Shown: one piece after another, positions 1 through 5,401 of the stretch | Position numbering within the stretch: position 1 is the first letter of the stretch | Layout of the letters: each line of letters opens with the position of its first letter | Source of the DNA: Pseudomonadota bacterium | Lineage (GTDB): Bacteria; Pseudomonadota; Alphaproteobacteria; Kiloniellales; J153 | Length of the DNA stretch: 8,208 nt | Reading direction: 5' to 3' | Assembly: GCA_022572105.1 (NCBI GenBank) | Contig: JACZWN010000159.1 | Coordinates: 1-8,208 of the forward strand | Notes under the pieces: generated by a model | Database searches by the model: none | Told to the model about the DNA's origin: nothing | What the model saw: the letters and a program-made list of their open reading frames with translations, nothing else | Position numbers and translations under genes: made by a program

Positions 1-50
1 ACCATTCCCATTATCAGGCCAACAAATACAAAAGAAAATGGTTTCAACAT
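1..50 (-). CDS. N-terminal fragment of a membrane or exported protein (runs off the window)
   Basis: Reading leftward from an ATG at 50-48, the sequence stays open to the window edge and encodes MLKPFSFVFVGLIMGM. This has a single Lys followed by a hydrophobic run, as in a signal peptide or first membrane helix. A Shine-Dalgarno sequence GAGGG (plus-strand ccctc, 58-62) lies 7 nt before the ATG, which makes this start credible despite the short stretch. It begins 13 nt after the stop of the membrane-protein gene at 64-363, so the two are probably co-transcribed. The family cannot be identified from 16 residues. Codon choice is A/T-rich, like the neighbouring small genes and unlike the right half of the window. 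Confidence 0.55.
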   Translation of the reverse strand, partial: MLKPFSFVFVGLIMGM

Positions 51-63
51 TTCTACGCCCTCG

Positions 64-363
64 CTATCGTGCTATTTGCGCTATCGTTACGAGAGACACG
101 GCAAAACCGGGGATGCCAATAGAAGTAAGAACGCATTTCATTATGTGATCTTCCTCTATCCACGTCGTAATTACCACTGACAACGCAAAGGCAAAACTCA
201 AGGGCACAATCGCGCCCAATTCAAAGACCCAGGCCCCCGGCACCTCGCTCATCACACCGCTTACGATTCGATTTGTAATCGGTGCCGCGACCGACAATCC
301 AGACCCCAATAACCCCACCCAAAGTCTTTGCGTCCTCGTGGGAGGAACAAATGTGCCAGCCAT
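64..363 (-). CDS. small hydrophobic protein with about three membrane helices, unknown function
   Basis: A 99-residue protein if started at the ATG at 363-361. That start is preferred because GGGGGATAGG lies just upstream. In-frame ATG at 378 and GTG at 414 would add 5 or 17 residues with poorer spacing. After a short polar N-terminus (MAGTFVPPTRTQR) there are three hydrophobic stretches, roughly residues 14-33, 43-68 and 77-97 of this shorter form, separated by short charged loops including WIEEDH. This suggests a small inner-membrane protein. I recognise no family motif. The next gene (1-50, also hydrophobic) follows after 13 nt, so this looks like an operon of small membrane proteins. Base composition is more A/T-rich than the gpsA-acs block, consistent with accessory DNA. 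It could be a holin-like or superinfection-type protein, but nothing in the sequence decides that. Confidence 0.6.
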   Translation of the reverse strand: MAGTFVPPTRTQRLWVGLLGSGLSVAAPITNRIVSGVMSEVPGAWVFELGAIVPLSFAFALSVVITTWIEEDHIMKCVLTSIGIPGFAVSLVTIAQIAR

Positions 364-415
364 AATCCTATCCCCCATAGCCTTTACAGACGATGAAGGG
401 AATAGGGCTACCACA

Positions 416-438
416 GTTTCTACCTGACCGGTAGAAAC
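416..438. promoter_or_regulatory. perfect 9-bp inverted repeat, candidate operator between divergent genes
   Basis: GTTTCTACC (416-424) and its exact reverse complement GGTAGAAAC (430-438) are separated by 5 nt. The repeat lies between the start of the leftward small membrane protein and the rightward RNxxxH-motif gene, next to an A/T-rich stretch (439-456). Neither strand has a T-tract directly after the arms, so a rho-independent terminator is unlikely. A binding site for a dimeric regulator is the simpler reading, but that is inference. Confidence 0.4.
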
Positions 439-481
439 ATTAAATAATAGTTAATAATGGCGATTCTTGGGCAAAACGCTT

Positions 482-507
482 ACAAATATCAACACAATTA
501 TTTGTGT
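482..507. promoter_or_regulatory. overlapping A/T-rich inverted repeats in the leader of the RNxxxH gene
   Basis: Two alternative pairings share the same bases. ACACAA (492-497) pairs with TTGTGT (502-507) across a 4-nt loop. ACAAATA (482-488) pairs with TATTTGT (499-505) across 10 nt. They lie about 170 nt upstream of the preferred ATG at 676. An in-frame ORF without stops runs from an ATG at 457 through this stretch, but that region has no convincing ribosome site and its translation looks non-protein-like. I treat 439-660 as an untranslated or promoter region and see no other clear feature in it. Confidence 0.25.
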
Positions 508-660
508 GGTTCAGATCCTGACGGCTTATGCGACTTCGACGACCGCCCCTTCCCCACATCCTCTTTGTGCTGGCGCGGGGGCGTTGATAGCATCCGCCTG
601 AGCGCGGCATCACGTCGCCGCACGGTTTCCTCTTCGGAATATGTTTCCTCAGAACCCTTT

Positions 661-667
661 GGAGGAG
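661..667 (+). promoter_or_regulatory. Shine-Dalgarno sequence that sets the start at 676
   Basis: GGAGGAG, 8 nt before the ATG at 676, is a near-perfect match to the anti-Shine-Dalgarno sequence. It is the reason for choosing the 175-residue form over the longer open frame that begins at 457. Confidence 0.75.
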
Positions 668-675
668 TCGTACCC

Positions 676-1203
676 ATGAACCGCAAAGTTCCTCAAGATG
701 CTCTGCCGCCATTATATGCCGCGATCGGCGAAACGGTAGTCAATTGGTCGATGATCGAGGCTGCGCTAGGCTTCTGGGTCGCCATCATATACCAAACCGC
801 TGGTGGCAGCCGGCATGAAAAAGTCATTCCACTCCTCCTTGGCCGAAAAATGACTTTCTTGCGACGCTGCTTCAATACAATTGCCGCGCTCCAGCAGTTC
901 GCCCCCGAGGGGCGCACCTTGTTGGACCGAATTGAAAACATCAAGGACACTAGAAATATGCTAGTGCACGGGGTCGTCTCCGACTACTCGCCAGACAATC
1001 ACGAATTTCTCTTTATTCGTGTGGGCCTAGACAAAGCCCAGACAATGCAAGTCATCAAAGAATCATACATCCCTGCTGCCAAAATTCTCGATGACAGCGG
1101 CGAGGCTATGGCCATTGCCACCGACAGCCTCGACTTCACGAAGCGCCTTTTGCAAGCGCTCGTCCCTGAGTATAAAGGCCAGCAGTTGTTCCGCAGCATC
1201 TGA
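676..1203 (+). CDS. HEPN-like protein with RNxxxH motif, function unknown
   Basis: A 175-residue, mostly helical, soluble protein. The N-terminal half has the pattern of an amphipathic helix bundle (residues 12-40, with NWSMIEAALGFW, and 57-75). It is followed by RIENIKDTRNMLVHG at residues 85-99, where R93-N94-x3-H98 fits the RNxxxH (Rx4-6H) signature of HEPN-superfamily RNases. Arg and His are the catalytic pair in active members of that superfamily. A second helical segment (130-165) follows a short polar, beta-like stretch (SPDNHEFLFIRVGLDK). HEPN proteins occur as toxins, in abortive-infection systems and as non-toxic regulators. No MNT-type nucleotidyltransferase antitoxin or other obvious partner is adjacent; the nearest genes are divergent small membrane proteins and a downstream secreted nuclease. 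Codons are A/T-richer than in the right half, suggesting horizontal origin. The HEPN assignment rests on one motif plus helical pattern, so it is tentative; that the gene is real is more secure. Confidence 0.7.
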   Translation: MNRKVPQDALPPLYAAIGETVVNWSMIEAALGFWVAIIYQTAGGSRHEKVIPLLLGRKMTFLRRCFNTIAALQQFAPEGRTLLDRIENIKDTRNMLVHGVVSDYSPDNHEFLFIRVGLDKAQTMQVIKESYIPAAKILDDSGEAMAIATDSLDFTKRLLQALVPEYKGQQLFRSI

Positions 1204-1340
1204 CGCCAAAAAGTCGCTGTTCTCCCAATACCCTAAAATCCTCTCCACGTCCGCCTCAAGCGAAACAAGAGCACCGGCCTGTCGCTTTTCAGATAGTCCC
1301 GTCATGGGCTTTTCTCAAGTATACAATCGCCTAATTCTCT

Positions 1341-1369
1341 TTGCATTTTCCGATTCATAGGTATAGAAT
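1341..1369 (+). promoter_or_regulatory. possible sigma70-type promoter for the thermonuclease gene
   Basis: TTGCAT (1341-1346) is followed after 17 nt by TAGAAT (1364-1369). The -10 matches the consensus at 5 of 6 positions and the -35 at 3 of 6. Initiation would fall near 1376, giving a leader of about 75 nt before the preferred ATG at 1450. The region is markedly A/T-rich against its right-hand neighbour. Confidence 0.35.
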
Positions 1370-1419
1370 CGTTATACGCCATTGTTGCGAGAGTGATATA
1401 TAATTATCTCTCCTATACC
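1360..1419. repeat. nested inverted repeats upstream of the thermonuclease gene
   Basis: An outer pair GGTATAG (1360-1366) and CTATACC (1413-1419) is a perfect 7-bp inverted repeat. Inside it, GTATA/TATAC (1361-1365 and 1372-1376) and GAGAG/CTCTC (1389-1393 and 1408-1412) also pair. In the transcript these would fold in the leader between the predicted promoter and the coding start. They could be an operator or an RNA structure, or chance in A/T-rich DNA. Confidence 0.3.
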
Positions 1420-1449
1420 GAGCTAGTCTCTGCGAGTCTCCAGGCGGCA

Positions 1450-1992
1450 ATGAACGGGCGAATGCGAATTCCGGCCTCGATCGACGGGTACCCCGCGCCG
1501 GCCTGGCGCTTGCCGTGGCGGACCGCCGCGGGCGCCATGGCCCTGGCTGCCGGCGTCCTCGCCTGGCCCCTGTTCGAGGCCCGGGCCCAGGACCGTCTGG
1601 CCGGCCCGGTGCCGGCCGAGGTCATCTCCGTCATCGACGGCGACACGATCGAGGTCCGCGCGCTTATCTGGCTCGGCCAGGTGGTGAGCACCCGGGTGCG
1701 CCTGGCCGGCATCGACGCCCCGGAGCTCAGGGGCAAGTGCGCGCGCGAACGGGCGCTGGCCGAGCGGGCGCGCGCCTACCTGCTCGCCAGGGTGGGGGGC
1801 GAGGACCGCGCCTGGGTACGGCTGCGCGACATTCGCTATGGCAAGTACGCCGGCCGCGTGCTCGCCCGGGTCGAAACCGCGGGCGGCGAGGACCTGGGCC
1901 GGGGCCTGATGGCCGCCGGCCTGGCGCGACCCTACGCCGGCCGGGCGCGGGCCTCCTGGTGCGAGGAGGCCGGGGCGCGGTCTTCGGGGTGA
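1450..1992 (+). CDS. secreted thermonuclease-family (SNase-like) protein
   Basis: A 180-residue protein from the ATG at 1450; GTG 1393 and ATG 1462 are in-frame alternatives, and 1450 is chosen for AGG 5 nt upstream. Residues 21-47 form a Sec signal peptide (basic LPWR, hydrophobic core, then FEARAQ with an Ala-x-Ala cleavage site). The mature part is a staphylococcal-nuclease fold: VIDGDTIEV (61-69) supplies the Ca-binding Asp65; TRVRLAGIDAPE (81-92) supplies Arg84, Asp89 and Glu92; RYGKYAGRVLARV (129-141) supplies Arg136. These correspond to D21, R35, D40, E43 and R87 of the S. aureus enzyme, so the active site is intact. Two cysteines (97, 171) could form a disulfide in the periplasm. It likely degrades extracellular or periplasmic nucleic acid by 5'-phosphodiester hydrolysis. 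The gene is very GC-rich, in contrast to its A/T-rich leader. It is monocistronic, since the next gene to the right is convergent. Confidence 0.85.
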   Translation: MNGRMRIPASIDGYPAPAWRLPWRTAAGAMALAAGVLAWPLFEARAQDRLAGPVPAEVISVIDGDTIEVRALIWLGQVVSTRVRLAGIDAPELRGKCARERALAERARAYLLARVGGEDRAWVRLRDIRYGKYAGRVLARVETAGGEDLGRGLMAAGLARPYAGRARASWCEEAGARSSG

Positions 1993-2053
1993 CTCTCTAA
2001 AATCGGCTGAAAAGCCTGCGCGGGTGGGACGCTCGCGGGCACGCCCAGGCAAG

Positions 2054-2102
2054 CAAAAATGGCGGGTCGGGCCCCCCGCACTTGCGCGAGGGGCCCGCCC
2101 GC
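2054..2102 (-). terminator. rho-independent terminator of the 73-residue minus-strand gene
   Basis: Arms 2062-2075 and 2090-2102 are complementary over 13 bp, with one bulged base and a 14-nt loop; the stem is almost all G/C. Reading on the minus strand, the stem is followed by ATTTTTGCTT, so five T's (plus-strand a's at 2055-2059) come just after the hairpin. The plus strand has no T-tract after the stem. It therefore terminates leftward transcription, ending about 30-80 nt after the stop of the gene at 2134-2355. It may also slow rightward transcription from the thermonuclease gene. Confidence 0.8.
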
Positions 2103-2133
2103 TAGGCACTCAGTATGGCTTTTCGACCCTCGG

Positions 2134-2355
2134 TCAGACCGAGATGTCGACGTTCCTGCCGCGTTGGCTCGCCCGGCGCTCGCCATCCGCGCGCCCGTCC
2201 TGGGAGCGCGACCGGTCGCTCCCGCGGCTCCCGGTCACCGGACGCGAGGTCTCGTACCGGGTGCTGTCGGGCACGTAAGGTGCGTTGGCGACCACCGCCG
2301 GAGCGGCGCCTGAGGAGCCCAACTGGGCCGGAACGAGAGGATTCGTTACTTGCAT
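2134..2355 (-). CDS. 73-residue hydrophilic protein of unknown function, probably leaderless
   Basis: The ATG at 2355-2353 opens a 73-residue frame. It begins MQVTNPLVPAQLGSSGAA, continues through an Ala/Pro-rich stretch to a Ser/Arg/Asp/Gly-rich, probably disordered middle (residues about 33-62), and ends ASQRGRNVDISV. An in-frame ATG at 2406 would lie upstream of the predicted promoter and is rejected. There is no Shine-Dalgarno sequence; the -10 element ends 6 nt before the ATG, so the transcript should start at or next to the A of the start codon. A strong promoter upstream and a rho-independent terminator downstream frame this single gene, which is the main evidence that it is real, because three plus-strand frames are also open here. 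I recognise no domain; the hydrophobic C-terminal VDISV could be an interaction tag, but that is speculation. It is convergent with the thermonuclease gene and divergent from the cytochrome gene. Confidence 0.65.
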   Translation of the reverse strand: MQVTNPLVPAQLGSSGAAPAVVANAPYVPDSTRYETSRPVTGSRGSDRSRSQDGRADGERRASQRGRNVDISV

Positions 2356-2361
2356 AGAAAG

Positions 2362-2390
2362 AATATAGTGAAAGACATAAAATAAGTCAA
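2362..2390 (-). promoter_or_regulatory. strong sigma70-type promoter driving the 73-residue gene
   Basis: On the minus strand TTGACT (plus 2385-2390) is followed after exactly 17 nt by TATATT (plus 2362-2367). Each hexamer matches the consensus at 5 of 6 positions with ideal spacing. Initiation about 7 nt downstream falls on position 2355, the A of the start codon, predicting a leaderless mRNA. Confidence 0.75.
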
Positions 2391-2412
2391 GAACTATCGT
2401 CTGCAATTCTTC

Positions 2413-2440
2413 AATACTTCGAGTATTATTTTGTTATAAT
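2413..2440 (+). promoter_or_regulatory. candidate promoter and operator for the cytochrome c gene
   Basis: A perfect TATAAT lies at 2435-2440. The -35 position is poor (around 2411-2417) and is covered by a perfect inverted repeat, AATACT (2413-2418) and AGTATT (2422-2427) with a 3-nt centre. This would suit activator- or repressor-controlled transcription. The leader to the GTG at 2597 would be about 150 nt. The whole 2356-2480 stretch is strongly A/T-rich and separates divergent promoters. Confidence 0.35.
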
Positions 2441-2580
2441 TTATCAATTATTCGAAATGATTAAACGTTTTATTTGACTAGTATTTTACATATTCGCCGG
2501 CGCGCCTCGGGACGCCGGACAGCGCTCCCGGCGGCGCTTGACCTTCCCGCCGCTGGAACCCGCAGTCTCCCGGTCTCACG

Positions 2581-2588
2581 AGGGAGGG
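2581..2588 (+). promoter_or_regulatory. Shine-Dalgarno sequence that sets the GTG start at 2597
   Basis: AGGGAGGG lies 8 nt before GTG 2597. It decides against the longer frame from TTG 2474, whose extra 41 residues (Arg/Pro/Leu-rich, no signal) do not look like protein and would sit ahead of the membrane anchor. Confidence 0.7.
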
Positions 2589-2596
2589 ATCTGGCG

Positions 2597-3070
2597 GTGC
2601 CAGCCGATCGCACCAAGCTCGTATGGACGCTCCTCGGGCTCGGCCTTTCGCTCGGGGCCGGCTTTCTGCTCTACGAGCGTTTCATCGCCGCTCGGCCGGA
2701 GCCGGTGACGCCCGAGCATCTGGCCTTGGGTCGTGGGGTTTACCAGGCGCACTGCGCCGCCTGTCACGGAGCCGATCTCGAGGGCCAAGAGAACTGGCGC
2801 AAACGCGGGGCCGACGGGCTCCTGCCGGCGCCGCCGCACGACGAGACCGGGCATACCTGGCACCATCCGGACGGCCAGCTCTTCGTCATGACCAAGCACG
2901 GCACCGCGGCGCTCGTCGGGGCCGGCTACGAGACCACCATGATCGGCTTCGGCGAGGTTCTGAGCGACACGGAAATCCGCGCGGTGCTCGCCTACATCAA
3001 GTCGCGCTGGCCGGAGACCATCCGCCGCCGCCAGGCCGAGATCACCGCGCGCGCGGCCGGCGCCGAGTAG
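2597..3070 (+). CDS. membrane-anchored class I cytochrome c
   Basis: A 157-residue protein from GTG 2597. Residues 8-26 (LVWTLLGLGLSLGAGFLLY) form an uncleaved N-terminal anchor or signal with basic residues before it, placing the domain in the periplasm. Heme is bound covalently at C53-A-A-C56-H57, with His57 as one axial ligand. Met115 in YETTMIGFGE is the likely second ligand, followed by the usual C-terminal helix LSDTEIRAVLAYIKSRWP (122-139), the diagnostic end of mono-heme cytochrome c domains. The insert ENWRKRGADGLLPAPPHDETGHTWHHPDGQLF between heme site and Met is His-rich (His 81, 86, 89, 90), a pattern seen in cytochromes related to copper handling or oxidase electron supply; that link is inference. 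It likely carries electrons in respiration. No oxidase or partner gene is adjacent; the leftward 73-residue gene is divergent and acs is convergent. Confidence 0.88.
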   Translation: MPADRTKLVWTLLGLGLSLGAGFLLYERFIAARPEPVTPEHLALGRGVYQAHCAACHGADLEGQENWRKRGADGLLPAPPHDETGHTWHHPDGQLFVMTKHGTAALVGAGYETTMIGFGEVLSDTEIRAVLAYIKSRWPETIRRRQAEITARAAGAE

Positions 3071-3075
3071 CCGCG

Positions 3076-3138
3076 GTTTCCGAACCCGAGATCGAAAAAG
3101 GCATCGAGACGCTCGCCCGGACGCTGGAGGACGCCTAG
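3076..3138 (+). pseudogene. possible C-terminal relic of a PLP-dependent aminotransferase
   Basis: Codons from 3076 to the TAG at 3136-3138 read VSEPEIEKGIETLARTLEDA. The pattern 'SE.EI..GI..LA..L' resembles the final helix of class I/II aminotransferases, including MocR-type regulators. The frame has coding-like third positions (ctc, gcc, ctg, gag, gac, gcc). Upstream, the same frame runs antiphase through the cytochrome gene and encodes nothing plausible, so the rest of such a gene is missing. This may be the stump left when the cytochrome segment replaced or was inserted into an aminotransferase gene. It is short enough to be coincidence. Confidence 0.25.
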
Positions 3139-3194
3139 GGACAAGGCCGGAAAACCCGGGACAGTGGGATGGCGCCCAGCGCCTTTCGCGCCCC

Positions 3195-5294
3195 CTATTC
3201 GTCGCCGAAGCGGGCGATGTCCGCCGGGCCCTTCCTGGTCGCGAGCTTCTCGACGCCTTGGACCACGATGCGGATTTCCTCGACCACGTCCGGGTTGGCG
3301 AGCGTGGTGAGATCGCCGATCTCCATGGTGTTGGAGATGGCCGCGAGCACCCGGCGCATGATCTTGCCCGAGCGGGTCTTGGGCATGTCCGGGACGATAT
3401 AGACGTTCTTCGGCCGGGCGATCTTGCCGATGGCGTCGTCGATCGCCGCCTTGACCTTGGCCGCGATCTCGTCGCTGGCGTCGTGGCCCGGCTTGAGCGA
3501 GACGTAGACGTCGGGCACGCGGCCCTTGATCTCGTCGGCCACGGGCACGACGGCGGCCTCGGCCACCTCCTCGACGGTCAGGCTGGCCGACTCCAGCTCC
3601 TTGGTGCCCAGGCGGTGGCCGGCGACGTTGATGACGTCGTCGATGCGCCCCAGGATGCGGAAGTAGCCGTCCTCCGCCTCCATGGCCCCGTCGCCGGTCA
3701 GGTAGGGCCAGTCGCGCCAGTCCGTGCTGTCCTTGTCCTGGCAGTACTTGGCGTAATAGGTCTCGACGTAGCGCGCGCGGTCGCCCCAGATGGTCTGGAA
3801 CGAGCCCGGCCAGGGGGCACGGATGCAGATATTGCCCGCGGCATTCGCGCCCGGCGCGATTTCGTTGCCGTCCTCGTCGTAGATGACCGGGTGGATGCCG
3901 GGCAGGGCGGGGCCGGTGCTGCCGGGCTTCATGGGCTGCAGCGCCGGCAGGGTGCTGCACAGGAAGCCGCCGTTCTCGGTCTGCCAAAAGGTGTCGACGA
4001 TGGCCGCCTCGCCCTTGCCGACGACGTCGTAGTACCAGCGCCAGACCTCCGGCTCGATCGGCTCGCCGACGGTCGTCATGTGCTTGAAGTGAAAATTGTA
4101 CTTCGCCGGCTCGTCGGGCCCGGCCTTGCGCAGCATGCGGATCGTGGTCGGCGCGGTGTGGAAGATGTTGACGTCGAGGCGCTCGGCGATGCGCCAGACC
4201 CGGCCGGCGTCGGGATAGGTCGGCACGCCCTCGTACATGACGCTGGAGGCGGCCAACACCAGGGGCCCGTAAACGATGTAGGAGTGGCCGGTGATCCAGC
4301 CGATGTCCGCCAGGCACCAGTAGACGTCGGTCGGATGGATGTCCTGGACGAACTTGGAGGTGCCGGCGACGTAGCTCAAGTAGCCGCCGATGCTGTGCTG
4401 GCAGCCCTTGGGCCGGCCGGTCGTGCCGCTGGTGTACATGATGAACAGCGGGTCCTCGGCCGGCAGGGGGACCGGATCGACCCGCTTGCCGGCGTAGTCC
4501 GCGAGCAGGTCGTTGACGAAGTGATCGCGCCCGTCCACCATCGGCGTCTGGGAGGCGTACTGGCCGGGATGGCGGCGCCAGACCAGGACCTTGTCGACCA
4601 CCTGGCCCTCGTCCTTGGCGACCGCCACGGCCTCGTCGGCCTTCTTCTTGTGGTCGAGCAGCGACCCCGAGCGGTAGTAGCCGTCGATGGTGATCAGCAC
4701 GCGGCTTCCCAAGTCCGCGATCCGCTCGCCGCAGGAGCGGCCGCTGAACCCGCCGAACACCTCGGAATGGATGACCCCGAGCCGGGCGCAGGCGAGCATG
4801 GTGATCGGTAGTTCCGGGGTCATGGGCATTTGCAGCGTCACCCGGTCGCCCGCTTTCAGGCCGGCGAAGTCCCGGAGCAGCGCGGCGAACTCGTTGACCC
4901 GCACGTAGAGCTCCTGGAAGGTCAGAATCTGGTGATCTTCATCCTCGGGTTCGGGGACGAAGATGATGGCCGCCTTGTTCTTGTATTGGTCCAGGTGCCG
5001 GTCGACGCAGTTGTAGCAGGCGTTGATCCGGCCGCCGACGAACCACTTCCAGCACGGCGCGTCGCTCGGGTCGAAGGTCGTGTGCCAGTACTTATACCAG
5101 CTCAGCAGGTCGGCATATTCCTTGAAGCACTCCGGGAAGTTCTCGATGGCGAAGCGCTCGTAGATCCCTGGGTCGGTCATGAGCGCCTGCGAGACGAACC
5201 GCGGCGAGGGATAGATGAATTCTTCTTCCTTCCAGTGAACCGCAATCTGGGCTTCGCTGACCTCGTCAGCCTCGACCGCCTTCTGCTCGCTCAT
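3195..5294 (-). CDS. acs: acetyl-CoA synthetase (AMP-forming acyl-CoA ligase, acetate-type)
   Basis: A 699-residue cytoplasmic enzyme that turns acetate, ATP and CoA into acetyl-CoA, AMP and PPi through an acetyl-adenylate. All ANL-family motifs are present: P-loop MYTSGTTGRPKG (286-297), TVGEP (408-412), DTFWQTENGG (434-443), YLTGDGA with Asp535 (531-537), the hinge region GRIDDVINVAGHRLGTKELE (549-568), and PKTRSGKIMRR, where Lys644 is the conserved adenylation lysine and the known acetylation site in this family. The acetate-pocket Trp is kept (W437, second aromatic of FWQTE). Against the usual WWQTETGG, the first Trp is Phe and the third Thr is Asn; Ile334 replaces the Val before TGHSY. 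It is about 45 residues longer than typical Acs, with a C-terminal tail after the A10 motif ending RKGPADIARFGDE. Acetate is the likely substrate; propionate cannot be excluded. The start is fixed by GGGAGGAG (plus 5300-5307), 5 nt before the ATG. It lies 226 nt after the Rieske gene with its own leader, so probably has a separate promoter. Confidence 0.95.
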   Translation of the reverse strand: MSEQKAVEADEVSEAQIAVHWKEEEFIYPSPRFVSQALMTDPGIYERFAIENFPECFKEYADLLSWYKYWHTTFDPSDAPCWKWFVGGRINACYNCVDRHLDQYKNKAAIIFVPEPEDEDHQILTFQELYVRVNEFAALLRDFAGLKAGDRVTLQMPMTPELPITMLACARLGVIHSEVFGGFSGRSCGERIADLGSRVLITIDGYYRSGSLLDHKKKADEAVAVAKDEGQVVDKVLVWRRHPGQYASQTPMVDGRDHFVNDLLADYAGKRVDPVPLPAEDPLFIMYTSGTTGRPKGCQHSIGGYLSYVAGTSKFVQDIHPTDVYWCLADIGWITGHSYIVYGPLVLAASSVMYEGVPTYPDAGRVWRIAERLDVNIFHTAPTTIRMLRKAGPDEPAKYNFHFKHMTTVGEPIEPEVWRWYYDVVGKGEAAIVDTFWQTENGGFLCSTLPALQPMKPGSTGPALPGIHPVIYDEDGNEIAPGANAAGNICIRAPWPGSFQTIWGDRARYVETYYAKYCQDKDSTDWRDWPYLTGDGAMEAEDGYFRILGRIDDVINVAGHRLGTKELESASLTVEEVAEAAVVPVADEIKGRVPDVYVSLKPGHDASDEIAAKVKAAIDDAIGKIARPKNVYIVPDMPKTRSGKIMRRVLAAISNTMEIGDLTTLANPDVVEEIRIVVQGVEKLATRKGPADIARFGDE

Positions 5295-5308
5295 GATCGC
5301 TCCTCCCT

Positions 5309-5340
5309 GTCAAAACCCGGTGGCGTCAAAACCTGGTGGC
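5309..5340. repeat. two tandem 16-bp repeats in the acs leader
   Basis: Copies at 5309-5324 and 5325-5340 (plus strand GTCAAAACCcGGTGGC and GTCAAAACCtGGTGGC) abut exactly and differ at one base. They end 1 nt upstream of the acs Shine-Dalgarno sequence. On the minus strand they also fall in a 10-codon open frame starting at the ATG at 5342-5340 (MPPGFDATGF, stop before the acs ribosome site). They could be a paired protein-binding site, a leader element or a recent slippage duplication. Confidence 0.6.
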
Positions 5341-5365
5341 ATTTTTTCGTTGCCGACCCGCCCGC

Positions 5366-5379
5366 GGTCTCGAGAGACC
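5366..5379. repeat. 6-bp palindrome in the acs upstream region
   Basis: GGTCTC (5366-5371) and GAGACC (5374-5379) form a perfect inverted repeat around a 2-nt centre, about 70 nt upstream of the acs start. It is flanked by G/C-rich complementary tracts (around 5355-5364 and 5386-5402) that could extend the fold. No T-tract follows on the minus strand, so it is not a standard terminator; a regulator site is possible. Confidence 0.3.
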
Positions 5380-5401
5380 CGAAAAGGGGCGGACGGGGGC
5401 G

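Noticed and set aside
457..675. N-terminal extension of the RNxxxH gene to an ATG at 457
   Set aside because: A strong Shine-Dalgarno sequence precedes the ATG at 676. The extra 73 residues are not protein-like and overlap A/T-rich inverted repeats likely to be regulatory.
1423..2109. Minus-strand open frame (228 codons) opposite the thermonuclease gene
   Set aside because: Pro/Arg/Gly-rich shadow. The plus strand carries a signal peptide and a complete nuclease active site.
2024..2357. Three overlapping plus-strand frames between the thermonuclease and cytochrome genes
   Set aside because: Arg/Pro-rich translations with no ribosome sites. The promoter and terminator in this interval are both oriented to the minus strand.
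2474..2596. TTG start at 2474 for the cytochrome c gene
   Set aside because: GTG 2597 has AGGGAGGG at ideal distance and places the membrane anchor directly at the N-terminus.
3258..4811. Long plus-strand open frame (517 codons) opposite acs
   Set aside because: It is antisense to acs and its translation is Asp/Val/Gly/Arg-rich, as expected from the reverse complement of G/C-rich coding DNA. Every ANL-family motif is on the minus strand.
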